Positions 15,458 through 28,600 of a DNA stretch of 64,000 nt are shown here, piece after piece; within the stretch, counting starts at the first letter, position 1; every line of letters begins with the position of its first letter. The position numbers and the translations under genes are program-made. A model generated the notes under the pieces. That model made no database searches. It saw only the letters and a program-made list of their open reading frames with translations, and was not told where the DNA came from. Source of the stretch: Limnomonas spitsbergensis (Eukaryota; Chlorophyta; Chlorophyceae; Chlamydomonadales); assembly GCA_037349105.1 (NCBI GenBank), contig JAYJMM010000026.1, positions 2,108,001-2,172,000 on the forward strand, read 5' to 3'.

Positions 15458-18400
15458 GCCCGCCGCCGATGCTGCAGCGCCCCGCTTGACCCTGGCCGCG
15501 ATTCGGGGGAGCAGCCCCGATGCCGAGAGCTGCTTCCCTATGACTGCACGCGCCGCTGACAGCTGATGGAACGATTCGGAGCTCCCAGCTAGCAGCACCA
15601 GGTAGATCCCCGCATCGCGGTCAAGGTAGTCAACATGTGCGTGCAGGAAAGCCTCCGGGTTGTAGCCAGGCAGGCACACGGGGCAGAACGCCTCACCGGC
15701 ACCATGTCTGTGGAATAACACATCACACATGTCACCGACCACACAGGTCACACACCACACAGGTCACACACCATTAAGGCAGTATGGCATTTGGATCATG
15801 TTGCACTGCTGCCGCCTGCCGTATTTCTATGTTTAATAAGTGTAATCAAAGTGTAACGAGCCACACGCAAAGAAAGGGGTCACACCTGTAGGAGTGGTTG
15901 CTGGTCACAAAGTTGGCGAGCAGCATCACGTCCAACGGCTCCAGCGGCGGCTGTTGCTTGGCTCTGTCGGCAGCGAGAATGTGCCCCCCCATCATGAGCA
16001 GAGCGTAGTGGGCGGCGGGGCAGCTCTGGCAAGAGAGGGGATACGGAAATGCAAGTTATTCACAAAACCCTGCACCCACTATTCAGCACAAAACACAGGG
16101 GCCGGGGAGCCAAGAGAGGGAGGGAAGACGGGGAGGGAGGGGAGGAAGAGAGGGGAGGGGGTGGGAGGGAAGAGATGAGGAAGAGGAAGGGGAGAGAGGG
16201 GGGAGAGGGAAGAAGGGGGGCAGCTTGAGCAGGCAGGGATAGTCGGGATACGCGGAAATGTATATAATGGGGATACGCAATCAGTCGGGATGAGGGCGCT
16301 GTAAGCAATTCATTCAGCATAGATGTCTCAAACCCACGCGATCAGCTACTGCCTACGGTATTGCGTATAAGTACATACTTCAATGCGGACCAAGCTACCT
16401 TTGGCAGCTGGTTTGGTAGCCACCACAGCTGGCAGCTTTGGCAGCCACCACAGCTTATAATGCCAAGCCTCGACCGGAATATGATGTCATGTTATGTAGC
16501 ATATAAAGTATATTATACGGGATAATAATAAATGATGTACTTTACATCAGTGGGGCATGTTAAATGTATTGCTGATGCCTACAGCCATGCAGCACAGGAT
16601 GATGCACCAGGCCCTTGGCCGTTGGCCATGATGTAGCTGAACTGTAGCTGAATTTTAGCTGAATCACCCAATCAAAAAAGAAGAATACGAACCTTTGTTC
16701 CCTCAGTCAACGCCTGCTGCGCCAGGGCGCGTTCAGCCATCGGCAACGGCAGTGGCCTCAGGGAGCACAGCAGGTAGGAGGCATCGAGACCGACCTGCAG
16801 CATCACATATTCACATGGCTCTGAGGGCGTCAAGAGGTCGCTCTAAAAAGATATCCTCCAATCAGGAGGAGACACGAGCAAGCCTGCAGCATCCCTCGAT
16901 CCTGCAGCACCCTTTGTCCTGCAGCATCCCTCTATCCTGCAGCACCCTTCGTCCCCTACGGCTGCATGCAGGGCTATGCTGACTACGGGCCTAGCGGTGG
17001 CTAAATTACTTTACTAGTAAAAAATCGCCGTAATTTCAAGGCAAATCAGCTACTTTTACCAGGAAACCAAATTATTTGCACGATTTTTGATTTCCGGCGC
17101 CATTGTACAGCACTGGTTCCATGCCACCTCATTCAGAATATCAGCTGGCTTCCTTTAGGTGTCCGTCAGGTCACCCCTGCCGTACTGTATATTTGCTTTG
17201 CCTTCCCTCATAATTAACGTTGTTTGGGGTTGAGGGATCCATGAATATACTATTTATTGATCGTCGACGCCAGTTTTCAGTCAGAAATGAAGAGTTTGCG
17301 AGGATGATTTACCCTGAGGGCAGCGTTTTTCTTTCTTTCTTTCCATTCCTGAGGGAAGGCAAATCGAATCTACGGTACTTGAAAGCCACGTTTTGTAGAG
17401 TCTTCTTTCTTCCTTTGCACTCACACCTGTTGCAGCAGCTCCCCCAAAATCGAGTCCACGCCCTGCAGCAATGCACGTGCGTCATACGACGGGTTGCGCT
17501 GGATAATGCGCTCCAGTCCTGTGTAGCAGCAGAGGCATATGAGTGAGGTGAGGTGTGGGGCGGACGTCAGGGTGAGGTGTGGGCGTGGGGTGAGGTGTGA
17601 GTGTGGGGTGAGGTGTGGGCGTGGGGTGACGTGTGAGTGTGGGGTGAGGTGTGGGGCGGACGTCAGGGTGAGGTGTGGGCGTGGGGTGAGGTGTGGGCGT
17701 GGGGTGAGGTTTGGGTGTGGGGTGAGGTTTGGGCGTGGGGTGAGGTGTGGGTGTGGGGTGAGGTATGGGCGTGGGGTGAGGTGTGGTTGTGGGGTGAGGT
17801 GTGGGGTGGACGTCAGGGTGAGGTGTGGTTGTGGGGTGAGGTGTGGGTGTGGGGTGGGGTGTGGGGCGGACGTCAGGGTGAGGAGTGGGTGTGGGGTGAG
17901 GTGTGGGGCATATGGGTGGGGTGAGGCATATGGGTGGGGTGGGGTGGGGTATGTGTCAGGGAGAGGTGTGGGGCGGACGTCAGAGATCAACACTTGCACA
18001 CAGTGCCAGGGTGAGGTGTGGGGCAGACGTCAGAGATCAACACAAAAAAAGAGCAATCCGTGACACAGATTCAAATCGTATGAGAGGCTTTTTGGACTCA
18101 GCAAGGCGGATCCTTTCTCAAAAAAATGCATGGGATTTGAACATACCACACTCCAACACAGGGTGATTCAGTTTTGGTTCAACAAAATCCCACACTCCGA
18201 CACAGGGTGATCCAGTTTTTGTTCAACAAAATCCCACACTCCGGCACAGGGTGATCCTGTTTCTGTTCATAAGAATCCCACACTCCGGCACAGGGTGATC
18301 CAGTTTGTGTTCAACATAAACCCTCACTCCGGCACAGAGTGATCCAGTTTGTGTTCAACAAAATCCCACACTCAGACACAGGGTGATCCAGTTTCTGTTC

Positions 18401-21400
18401 AACAAAATCCCACACTCTGGCACAGGGTGATCCAGTTTGTGTTTAACAAAATCCCACACTCCGGCACAGGGTGATCTTGTTTCTGTTCAACAAAATCCCA
18501 CACTCCGACACAGGGTGATCCAGTTTTTGTTCAACAAAATCCCACACTCCGACATAGGGTGATCCAGTTTGTGATCATCAAAATCCCACATTCCGGCCCC
18601 GGGTGATCCAGTTTGTGCTCATCAGAATCCCACACTCCGGCAAAGGGTGATCCAGTTTGTGTTTAACAAAATCCCACACTCCGGCACAGGGTGATCCAGT
18701 TTGTGTACAACAAAATCCCACACTCAGACACAGGGTGATCCAGTTTGTGTTCATCAAAATCCCACACTCCTGCACAGGGTGATCCAGGTTGTGTTCATCA
18801 AAATCCCACACTCCGACACAGGGTGATCCAGTTTCTGTTCATCAGAATCCCACACTCCGGCACAGGGTGATCCAGTTTGTGTTCAACAAAATCCCACACT
18901 CCGGCACAGGGTGATCCAGTTTTTGTTCAACAAAATCCCACACTCCGACATAGGGTGATCCAGTTTGTGCTCATCAAAATCCCACACTCCGACATAGGGT
19001 GATCCAGTTTCTGTTCAAGTGCAAACAAGACCACTCCCCTGGTTTCCAGCTAGGTAGCCGCACGCATGGGGACCAAATCTGCGGACCGCATCTGATCCAG
19101 TTTTGTCAGTGCAAAATAGGCACCACTCCTGCTTTCCAGTGGGGTGGCCGCATGCATGGGGACCAAATCTGCGGACCAAATCTGATCCAGTTTTTATTTC
19201 AGTGCAAACAAGGCACCACCCTGGGTGTCCAGCTGAACGGCCGCACGCATGGGGACCAAATTTGCAGACCAAATCTGACCCAGTTTTTGAATCAGTGCAA
19301 ACAAGGCACCACCCTTGGTTTCCAGCCGGGTAGGCGAACCAGTCCCTCAAGTGGGCGGATGGGGACCCAATCTGGACCGCCGCCCTGTGGCTCATGGCCT
19401 AGACAGCAGGGGGCTGGCATCACCTTCAGGCCAAGGGGCTTGTCGCATAGGGGGGTCGGACCCGTCCCCCAGCTTAAAATTAGTCAATGCGTTCCTGTGC
19501 GCCAAGGTGCCAACCTGGTCCCCGACCCCCCCCTGTTTTAGAAAGGACTGGTTCGGCCCCTCAGGAGACAGGCCCCTCGCTAGGGTTCCGGGTTGTGGCT
19601 GAAGTTTAGCTGAAGCGTGTCCTGAAAGGTATTGATTGAATCCTCCTGTCCAATACGTTACGCGATCCATGCCTCTGTCGCACTCCCCAACTGTCAGACG
19701 CCAACCAGTGTTTCTTTTTTCGGCTACAAGCTCGAGTTAAGCAGGCCGCCCAGCGGCCGCCAAGTGACCAATGAGGACCCAACCTGGACCATCCTGCAAC
19801 CGGCGACCAAGGCTGCAGCAAGGCTGGCCACGAATGGGGCCTCCAGCCAGCGGCAGGAGTGTAGCTGACATGTAGCTGAGTCATGAAGAAAGAAACACAG
19901 ATGGCACAGAAAAAAACTAACCCACCCACCCACCCACCCACCTGTGGTGACGACGAGCAGGACCTGGCAGTACAGTAGTTCCAGCTGCCGCTGCAGCGCA
20001 ATGACAGGCTCGGCCAAGCGGCTGGTCGCCACCAGCACTAGCGGCCCCTTGGTCATGAAGACGATGAGCGTGGAGCCGGACATCATGTGATGGAGCGAAT
20101 CCCCCTGCAGCACATGACGGAGGCAGTGTAGAGCAGGGGCGGTACTGACAGGGGGATGCCGCTTGCCATAGCAGGTCAGGGAACATGTCGTCACCAGCAC
20201 TAGCGACCCCTAGCTGTCATGAACGCCATCAGCTTGGATTCGGACATCCTGTGATGGAGCAAATCGCCCTGCAGCAGAATCCCATGACAGAGGACAACAG
20301 ATGATGTGTGAAGTGTGAATGTTGCATGCATCAGCACCCCCCGCAGGCACGGCAACATCCAGGCCGATCGCACTAGCGGCCCCGAGCGGTCATGACCACC
20401 ATTAGCGTGGAGCCTGACATCATGAAATAGAGGGAGTAACCTTGCAGCAGAATCCCATAACAGAGGACAGCAGATGATGTGTGAAGTGTGAATCTTGCAT
20501 CTTAACTTTCAGTTATGTCACCGAGTCGGAGAACACTGCTGCAACACATGATGAATTCAGTGTAGAGCAGGGGCGAGAGTCCCTCCGCGAGACTGATAGG
20601 GGTGACGGCTTCATAAGTAGGCAGGCCAGATGTGTGGAGGGGGGATGCAAGCCACGCCACACATCCCCTACATGTGTGCATGAGAGGCTCATCACGATCA
20701 GCAAGCCGGGTTTGACTGTGTTGCCGCATACTGTGCACCTATCATAGATTTGATTTACCTTCCCTCAGGCAACAAAATATCAATTATTTTAATGCTGCCC
20801 ACAAGGCGAACTGTCGACAAAAGCTCTTGCTTCCCGACTGATAACTGGCGTCGACAGTCATAACTAGTAAATTCATGAATCCCTCAACCCCAAGCGACGT
20901 TACTTATGAGGGAAGGCAAAGCAAATCTACTGTAGTTGCAGCATGTGAATGCTAATGAAAAAGGCATTCAAGTGTCGCAGTGATGAGGCGCGTCGTGCCC
21001 CCCGGTCCATCCCCCTGGCCACCAGTGTTCATTTCAGTGGGTAACGGAAATCTTTTGCTGGGCCGCCCCGCAGCCACCCTTGGGCCGCTTGACACCAAAC
21101 CTGGATCGGCCTCCTGCCGGTGGCCCATAAAGCAGGGCTGGCCGCACCATGGGCTTGTGGCCGGGGGGCTCGGTGTAGCTGAACTGTAGCTGATTGTGTT
21201 ATACCACTCACTAAAAAAAAATGCTGGCCACCCACTCGCCCCACGCACAGCAGGAATTAATTGTAGCTGGGGCACTACAAATAAAACAGTCACCGTGGAT
21301 TCCAATTGCCTTCCCTCAGGTTTGACAACAGCTGTTTATTTCATGCTTCCCTTCGACCAAAAGTTGGACAACAACTCTCCATCTCTGACTGAACGTGGTG

Positions 21401-22336
21401 ATATGACAACAGGGAATCAGTTCCCTCACCCCTCAGCAACGTTAATTTGGAGGGGAAGCTAGTCAAATCTACTGTACCCACATGTGCCTGCACAACCGAC
21501 ACCAACGCCGTAATGAGGGCCATGAGGCCCGCCAAGGAGCTCTCGTCCCCATGATAGCTGTAGATTGGCTTTCCGCTGGAGCTGAGGATGAAGAACTGCT
21601 TGAGGTGGTGAAGCCATCGATCCTCTCCAGCTGCTGCTGCTGCTGCTACTGTGGCCTCGGGTGTTTCAGAGGCAAGCATGGCAGAGCAGGACCGCTGCGT
21701 TGCTAGGGCAGCGAGGCGGCGGTAGCTGTCGTCATCCGTCCATGTGTCTGACGCTGATGGCTCTGGTGGCGGCTTGGGCATGGACCCGGTTGAAGAGGTG
21801 ACGTTTGAGGCTGCAGGATCGTTGGTGAGCCGTGGGGCTGACATAGCATGGCTTGCAACTCCGTCTTGAGACATTGCCTGACGTAGGCAGAGAGGGCAGA
21901 CTGAGTTTAGGGAGGGTTGATAAAGCGTGTCCCACATCCAAAGGATGGAAGAAAATGCGAGGCGTGTCTACATGAATACAAACGTGGTGAGACAGGCTCT
22001 GCGACAGATACTCGGGGGAGTTGCCCCATGCGCACTCCGGTGGGGAAGACGCATGAGCACTGAGCATGGAAACCAAACATTCATGCATTACACAGGTCCA
22101 AATCCACACACCACTGGCTCGCTGGCATCCTCCCCCTCGCTGCAGTTGCTGGCGGACTCAGGACCACTTCCTTCCGACCCGAGAGCGTTCCGCTCCGATC
22201 GGGAAAGCTCCGATAATGATGTCAACTTGTGTTTACATTGACTAACAGCATACAGCACTTTATCCAAATTCGTATCGTGCGAAGCCTCTTCGCCCTCAAG
22301 TATTGGCTCTTCAGTTGTGGGTCCCACTTCAGCCAT
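14442..22336 (-). CDS. MON1: Vacuolar fusion protein MON1 (SAND family)
   Basis: With CCZ1 it forms the exchange factor that loads Rab7 on late endosomes. Nine exons (5-prime to 3-prime): 22336-22112, 21877-21488, 20104-19942, 17518-17427, 16794-16693, 16025-15886, 15707-15265, 15039-14865, 14613-14442; about 633 residues, usual for the family. Residues 1-160 are acidic and Ser-rich. Longin-like domains follow: [78 protein letters not shown] and [13 protein letters not shown] are family hallmarks. A poly-Gly/Ala insert lies near residues 430-460. The exon 2 donor is uncertain (GC-type CAG|GCACAT fits the phase best). An in-frame Met at 22381 is an alternative start. Introns 2 and 3 carry minisatellites, MITEs and exon copies. 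Divergent from CLASP. Confidence 0.95.
16085..16232 (-). repeat. Long polypurine/polypyrimidine tract in MON1 intron 5
   Basis: The plus strand is almost purely G and A (GGGAGGGA-type) for about 140 bp, so the MON1 transcript carries a very long pyrimidine tract about 60-200 nt before the exon 6 acceptor at 16025. It could serve the acceptor or form triplex DNA. Confidence 0.7.
16995..17115 (-). mobile_element. TE-B MITE, copy 3 (MON1 intron 4)
   Basis: Interior text CGCCGTAATTTCAAGGCAAA, TCAGCTACTTTTACCAGG and the end GTACAGCACTGG match TE-B in reverse sense. The left end is decayed. Confidence 0.6.
17184..17385. mobile_element. TE-D MITE, copy 1 (MON1 intron 4)
   Basis: The left end reads TACTGTATATTTGCTTTGCC then TTCCCTC; the right end, reversed, reads TACCGTAGATTCGATTTGCC then TTCCCTC. 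The interior has GGGTTGAGGGATCCATGAAT and GACGCCAGTTTTCAGTC. About 200 bp, non-coding. Other copies are at about 20.8, 21.4, 25.8, 26.9 and 34.3 kb. Confidence 0.7.
17539..17985. repeat. GGTGAGGTGTGGG minisatellite (MON1 intron 3)
   Basis: Units of about 18 bp (GGTGAGGTGTGGGCGTGG) alternate with longer units carrying GCGGACGTCAGGGTGAGG. The array lies directly upstream of MON1 exon 4 in transcript sense, about 20 nt from its acceptor, so the transcript carries repeated CCCACACCTCACC there. Confidence 0.85.
18146..19018. repeat. 44-bp minisatellite, about 20 copies (MON1 intron 3)
   Basis: The unit contains CCCACACTCCGGCACAGGGT and GATCCAGTTTGTGTTCAACA. The 44-bp spacing is regular and copies differ at a few positions. 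There are no unique spacers between units. Confidence 0.9.
19010..19340. repeat. About 90-bp tandem repeat, 4 copies (MON1 intron 3)
   Basis: The unit contains CAGTGCAAACAAGGCACCAC, CGCACGCATGGGGACCAAAT and GATCCAGTTTTT. It adjoins the 44-bp array and shares the GATCCAGTTT phrase, so one array may have grown from the other. Confidence 0.85.
19706..19900 (-). mobile_element. TE-A MITE, 41 nt after the MON1 exon 3 donor
   Basis: Ends CAGTGTTTCTTTTTTC and GAAGAAAGAAACACAG are near-perfect inverted repeats. The interior in reverse sense has AGCGGCCGCCAAGTGACC, GGCCACGAATGGGGCC and GTAGCTGACATGTAGCTGAG. This is one of the best-preserved TE-A copies and can serve as the reference. Confidence 0.85.
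20190..20480 (-). pseudogene. Two decayed copies of MON1 exon 3 start
   Basis: Text matching the true exon 3 start and acceptor (GGACATCATGTGATGGAGCG, CCCTGCAG in plus sense) recurs at about 20196-20300 and 20358-20475. Base changes remove parts of the reading frame. In transcript order both lie upstream of the true exon and offer decoy acceptors. Confidence 0.75.
20738..20942. mobile_element. TE-D MITE, copy 2
   Basis: TAGATTTGATTTACCTTCCC on the left mirrors GGGAAGGCAAAGCAAATCTA on the right. The interior has GGCGTCGACAGTCATAACTA and TGAATCCCTCAACCCCAAGC, in reverse order to copy 1. Confidence 0.7.
21023..21215 (-). mobile_element. TE-A-prime MITE copy (MON1 intron 2)
   Basis: A subfamily starting CAGTGTTCATTTCAGTGGG, with GACACCAAACCTGGATCGGC, GGCTGGCCGCACCATGGGC and a GTAGCTGAACTGTAGCTGA end. 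The same subfamily occurs at 41899-42085 and 57266-57430. Confidence 0.65.
21290..21478. mobile_element. TE-D MITE, copy 3 (next to MON1 exon 2 end)
   Basis: CACCGTGGATTCCAATTGCC and TTCCCTCAG on the left mirror AGTCAAATCTACTGTACCC on the right. It ends about 9 nt from the proposed exon 2 end, so the donor region of exon 2 abuts the element. Confidence 0.65.
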
Positions 22337-22674
22337 GTTTGGCCCAATGCTGCAGGACAAGTGAATGATTATTTGAAACAATTGAAGTCGACCAAGTCAC
22401 GTCACGCTGACGCCCATGTGCTGATGCAGGCCATTTATTTTTGGCGTACATTCGCACTTTTTCTTGTTTGAAGCAACATTCCAGGTCTAAAGCTTTAGTC
22501 ACCATATCGTGTCCCAGACATATCCTTGGCGCCACAGCGTCTTGCTATTAATATATTGTACCAAGCCCAGCTCGTGCGGATCAGCTGTTTAAGTGACGAG
22601 ATAAATACTTGTGCACTGGACACAAAGTGAATGGCGATAAGCTGACAATTGTTTCAAAAATCATCACATCCACT
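22337..22674. promoter_or_regulatory. Divergent MON1/CLASP intergenic promoter
   Basis: Only 338 bp separate the two start codons, so this segment should drive both genes. It includes an ACGT-core cluster (GTCACGTCACGCTGACG, about 22396-22412) and an AT-rich TATTAATATAT at about 22546-22556, about 120 bp before the CLASP start. Transcription starts are not visible from sequence alone. Confidence 0.6.
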
Positions 22675-25600
22675 ATGTCGGACTGGCCCTCTATTCGTGA
22701 TGAATTGAAAAGTTCGTCTGTCACTGTCAGGCTAAAGGGACTCTCAAACCTCTTGGTAAGTCTGTACAAATAGCATGAACAACTGAGAACATGCGCCTAA
22801 CGTGTCATGTCAACAGGGCGACTCCAATCAAAATCTGTCGATGGAGGAGTTTGCAGAGTTTGTTGACCTCAGCGCCGTCCTTTTGACAGATATTAACTTC
22901 AAGGTGCGTTTTTTCACTGCAATGCTGTATGTTCCAAAGCCATAACGGACCCCCCTCGCAACCTTTTCGCAGGTTGCTCAGCAGACACTGCATTGCCTGT
23001 CGATGCTCGTCTGTAAAGAACCCGAGGCAATCAGGCCCTACGCAAACAGTATCATTCCTCTCGTCGTAAGTCATGTCCCTGGTGCGGCTTCAATGAGCAA
23101 CTCATGCCTGCAACCAAGGGCCCATGCAATGAGACCACCAGATCCAAAACACTCTGCTCACCTTCGTGCACCTCCCCAACTGTGTCCAGGCGGAAAGGCT
23201 AGCTGATGCACGGCAACCCGTCCGCCAAGACGCCTGTGAAGTGCTGCTTAAGCTGCTTGCGGCCCTTGGCGCGGACAGCGTAATTCCGCGTATGGCAAGG
23301 TTCTGGACCCACCGTAACTGGAAAGTGAGGCATGGCATTCTACAGACTATCGCAGAAGCAACGCAGAACAACATCCCTCGGCTGATGAACCATAAGGACA
23401 TGATCATCACTCAGGTCATCAACCTCGTGGAAGACCCCAACGAGTAAGTGAGGGATTGGCTCTAGTAGTTGTGCACCCTTCTGGAGCATGTTTCAATCAT
23501 TATATAACAACAGCAGGAAACAGTAGTGCCATGCTGGTGGCCCTACCAGCCCCATGCAGCCAAGCGATCAGCAGGGCCCACCGGGTGTACACCATTCGAA
23601 ACAACAGCAGGAATCGTCCTGGAACATCCTGTAGACCCAACCGAAGTGTCATATCCTTGAAGGATTTGTCCTGCCTATAATAATGCATGCCCCAATAACC
23701 TTCCTGCCTCCCCGATTCGGCCACCTTCCTGAGCACAGGGCTGTCCGATCAGCTTCCTTTGACTGCCTTGAAGAGATTTACCGTGTCATCGGCTCCGAGC
23801 TGACCGAGAACCTGAACAAGCAGAGCATCCGAGCCCCGCTGTTCCGTGACCTCCTCGTCCGTCTTAACAGCATAGCACCTTGCAACATATCCCTGCCCGA
23901 GCCCTCGACATCCACCGGCAGCGCGCCGGGAGTCAAAAGGCGCACCACGCAGGAGTGGGAGACGACGGCTGTCAGCAGCCGGAAGCCTGATGGCTCTGAG
24001 GCCTCGGCTGACGGGGTGGTCAAGGTTGACCTGGTTGGGTCTCTGAAGCGGCCAAGCAGCAGCTCGGGATCCAAACGGGACGATGCCCCGATCCTGATCA
24101 CGAGTGAGAAAGAGCTTGCCTTGGAGCTGGAGGCAATGACAACGCTGCTCTCGTCTCTGATACCAGATTGGCAGCAGCGGATCGCGGCCATGGCTAGGCT
24201 GGAGGGTATTGCTGCCGGCAGCCCGCTGCTGCTTGATTGTTTGAATGAGATGATGAAGACGGGGCTGAGGGGCTCGCTCATCAAGCAGGTGAGGCCAGTG
24301 TTTGTTTTTTCTTGACACAGCTACTTTTCAGCTACACTCCGGCCTCTGTCCGGAGGCCTCGTTTGTGGCCAGCCATGGGCCACCAGTCGTAGGCCGGTCC
24401 AGGTTAGATCCCAATGGGTCCAGGTTAGATCCCAATGGGTCCAGGTTAGATCCCAATGGGTCCAGGTTAGATCCCAATGGGTCCAGGTTAGATCCCAATG
24501 GGTCCAGGTTAGATCCCAATGGGTCCAGGTTAGATCCCAATGGGTCCAGGTTAGATCCCAATGGGCCTTTGGCGGCCGCGGGGCAGCCTGATGAAATAGG
24601 ACGTTCCTTAGCCGGAAAAAGGAACACTGCAGGTGAGGCTCCAGGTCTGGTCAGGTGTGACTGCCTCCATTGAGGGAACAACAGTAGCAAAATTATGAAA
24701 AATCAGTGTGTTTTAAATGAAATGCATGTTATAGAGATGCTACTATCGCGATGCAGACTTTCGAAAGTGTGGCTTCTGCTGCTGTTGTTTAGGGTTTGGG
24801 GTTTTAGGGTTAAGGGTTTGAGGGTTTAATAACTGCATCTTGCAACCACCCAATGTATAAGCGGTTCAACTTAAAAGAACCGACGGTCTCCTCTATAATA
24901 CAAGACTTCAACCATTTTCACCAATATTGGTATATTTTGAAAGGGCCACAGGCTTTGTAAACTGCCGTCTGCCTCCATGCCATGGAGAAATTTCGTGGTG
25001 TCACCTTAATGGAAGGCAGGCTGGCGAGGCTGATTGTGGCTGTAGAGGATTCTCACAACCGGAGGGAGGGGGGGCAGTGTTTCTTGTTTCGTGACTCATC
25101 TACATGTCAGCTACACCCCGGCCTCTGGTCGTTGACCCCATTTGTAGCCAGCCATGCTGCTTTGGCCACCAGTCGTAGGCTGGTCCCAGTTGGGCGTTCG
25201 GCGGCCGCGGGGCGGCCTGCTCAAGGTGGACTCGTTGTCCCAAACAGGATCACTGCAAGGGAATTATCTTGTCTTTTTTGATCTCATTTCCGTCGTCCCT
25301 TTCACACTTGTCCTGTGTGCTCTTCCCACACTTTGCTTTCCCTGCCCCCTTCACGATTTGCTTTCCCTGCACTTCACTTTCACGTTTTGCTCTCCCTGCC
25401 CTGCCCTGCCCTGCCCTGCCCTTCACACTTTGTTCTCCCTGCCCTGCCCTGCCCTTCACACTTTGCTCTCCCTGCCCTGCCCTGCCCTTCACACTTTGCT
25501 CTCCCTGCCCTGCTTGCATGTTCAGATCGAGGACCGCCGGTCAGCCGTGGAGAAGCAAGCCTGCCACACACTGACAGTGCTGGCTGCACTTCTGGGGACG

Positions 25601-28600
25601 AAGTTCACGGACCATGCCATCCACTTCCTCCCCGTCTTGTTCCGGGTTCTTCCCATCACGGTCCAGGTGTTTATGGGTGCAGTGCTGACATATGCACAGG
25701 ACTCTGGGCTCATAATTGTATTCACTACTGTAGATTCGAATCGCCTTCCCTCATAATTCACGTTGTTTACGGGTGAGGGATCCATGCAGATACAAATTGT
25801 CGCTATATCAACGCCAGTTTCAGTCGGACATCTAGAATTTGTCCATATTTTGGCCCGAGGGAAGCATTAAAAAAACAATCAACTCATACCGAAGGAAAGG
25901 CAATTCAAATCTATAGTTACAGTACCTGTTATTATGATATTCTGGAAGTGTGGACGGTTGTGACCAGTATGAAGCACTACAAAGCAATGCACATTATGAT
26001 TCAGTGTTTTTCACAGCGGGTGCCTTATGTCCAATTCAGCTTAATCCTGGCCTGCGAAATAGGACTGGTGCAACATGCCCTGCTGCTTGTGCCCCCTGCT
26101 GGGGCTGGCCGGCCATGGTAGGCCCGTCCCATACGGTGTGGTTTGGATCCCTGCCCGACCGCCCGACATCCCCGCAAATTAGTGTAGGGTGGCACTACAA
26201 ACAACACCGCTACTGTGGCAGTGCTGTGCCCACTCCTGTGGCAGTGCTGTGCATACTCCTGTGGCAGTGCTGTGCCCACTCCTGTGACAGTGCTGTGCCC
26301 ACTCCTGTGGCAGTGCTGTGCCCACTCCTGTGGCAGTTCTATGCCCACTCCTGTGACAGTGCTGTGCCCACTCCTGTGGCAGTGCTGTGCCCACTCCTTG
26401 CTCCTCCCTGCTCTCCCTACTGCTTCTTCCTGCAGATCATGGCGGAGTCTGCTGACGCCTGTTGCCAGGCCCTGATCAAGTCGTGTGCATCGCACCGCCT
26501 GATGCCGGTCATGGTGTTGGCCACGACCAAGGAGAAGAACAGCAAAATCCGGGGCCTGTGCTGCGGGTACATAGCTTTGGTGAGTGTTGGGATTTCATGG
26601 GTCAGATGTTGCGGGTGCATCGCTTTGGTGAATGTGGGGAACTCTTAACCCTCAATCTTAACCCCATCCCTAAACCCTAACTCTACACACTAACCCTAGC
26701 TAGGATAAAAAAGCTGTAGCTGTATTGTAGCGGAGGCACAAAATACCAAGTGCAATGTTGATTTTGATTCCACGCCCTGTGTTGCATCGTACCTTCAATT
26801 TGCTTTGCCTTCCCTCTTAATTAACGTCGTTTGGGGTTGAGAATCCATGAAATTACAGATTGTCGAATGCTGACGCCCGTTTCCAGTCCTGGAATCAGAT
26901 CTGTTGTCGACAATTCGTGCCAGGGGCAGCATAAAAAGAAATCAGTTTTGATGCCCGAGTTCTGTTCTGCATTCCCTTCGCTCTGTCCCCAACTCTTAAC
27001 CCTGATCCCTGAACCCTAAATACACACCCTGTTCTCTATCCCTTCGCTTCGTCCTAGATGATGGAGCACTGGGATGTCCAGCTGTGTATCCGTTGCGCCG
27101 AGGACTTTGAGGGGATCATCCGCTCCGCCTCCTCCGACTCCTCTTCTGAGGCACGCCAGGCGGCCAAGCGCACGTATATGGCTTTTGCGGCCAAGGCTCC
27201 GGAGCATGCGGCGGTCGTGCTTGCCAGGCTGGACCCAGGCGTCAGGGACAAGCTGTTCAAGGGACTCGGCGCAAATGACCGCAAAGGTGAGTGAGGCAGG
27301 TGGCATCTCGGAGCCGACTGTGTGTTCCTTTTTCGTCTACGAGTCCTCCTTCAGCAGGTCGCCAAGGGCCGATTGGGACCCAACCCGGACCGGTGTAAGA
27401 CTGGTGGCCAAAGCAGCCTGGCTGGCCACAAATGGGGTCACCAGAGGCCACAAATGGGGGTTTACTTGAGGCTGCAGGGTAGCTGACATGTAGCTGAGTC
27501 TTGAAAAAGAAACACCGGCGAGCCGATTTCCCTGGCCGTGCGGGGGGGGTCGCCGTTTGGTTAGACCAGAAAGATGGGGATGCAGGCAAAATCCCCCAGT
27601 AGCAGACTGACAACTGTGACTGTTGCTTATAAAAAGTGTGATATACCGGTACCACACAAGAAGAGTGACCAGTGGCTTGGGGCCACAAGTGTGGCATTTG
27701 CATTTGCCTACTTGGGCCCCCAGTAGCAACTTTTTAGCTTCCTAAGGGATGGCTGGGACTGGGGACTGGGAATTGAGACTGGGGATTTTGAAGTGGACGG
27801 GTTCCGCCTTCTCCCCACCTGCATCTACATCGGTGCTGTGCCGATTTCGGTCCTTACCGTGGCTGAATCACGTAGCTGAGTTTCAGTCCCCGTAAATGCA
27901 GGCAAATTCAGCTACTTTCACCAGCAAGGAATTACCGTAATTACTTGCACAGTTTCTGAACTACGGCGCACTTGCACAGCACTGATCGACATCTTGTTTC
28001 AACACCCGCCCACGTCTGTTTCTCTCTTCGAACCTCTCCCTGCATGCAACTCGCTGCGTAGGAGCTGCCCCTCCCCGGCCACGTGTTGCTGTGTCAGCGA
28101 GGAAACCCTCCGCCGCTTTCTCCAGTTCGGCCAAGGCCTCCTCGGATGTGCTCCTGTATGTCCCAACTCAGCGCCCCGCCAGCCAGCCCAAGCCGCAGCT
28201 GCCACATCACCAGCAGCCACCAGCAACGCCCGCTCCTGCCGCCGTGCCTGCTGCGGGAGCACCCGCTGCCGCCGCGCCGGGTTCCCACCAGAGACCCCCC
28301 ATGCAGCCAGCCCAGCGGGGGATCCCGTCTACGGCGCACCTGCAGGCCATGTCTGCCACTGCACCAGTCCCGGCAACAACGGCGGGGGTGCAGAACCTTC
28401 CTCCACAACGCACGTTTTCGGCGGATGTTCCGACTGCTGTGGTCACAAACCCTCCTCTGTCTCAGCGCGGCAGCTACAGCCGTGCGAGCTGCGCCGCCGA
28501 GCTGCCGCCCATGTCGTCGCGTCTGCAGACGGCGGGTGCCGGGCGCAAGTCGCTCGGGTTGGGGCCGATGCGGGTGCTGGGCCTTGCGGACCAAGGAGTC

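Noticed and set aside
18146..19018. CRISPR-like array of 44-bp repeats
   Set aside because: Pure head-to-tail tandem repeat without spacers, inside MON1 intron 3.
25730..25745. GATTCGAATC as a tRNA T-loop
   Set aside because: It is the terminal repeat of a TE-D MITE; no cloverleaf can be drawn around it.
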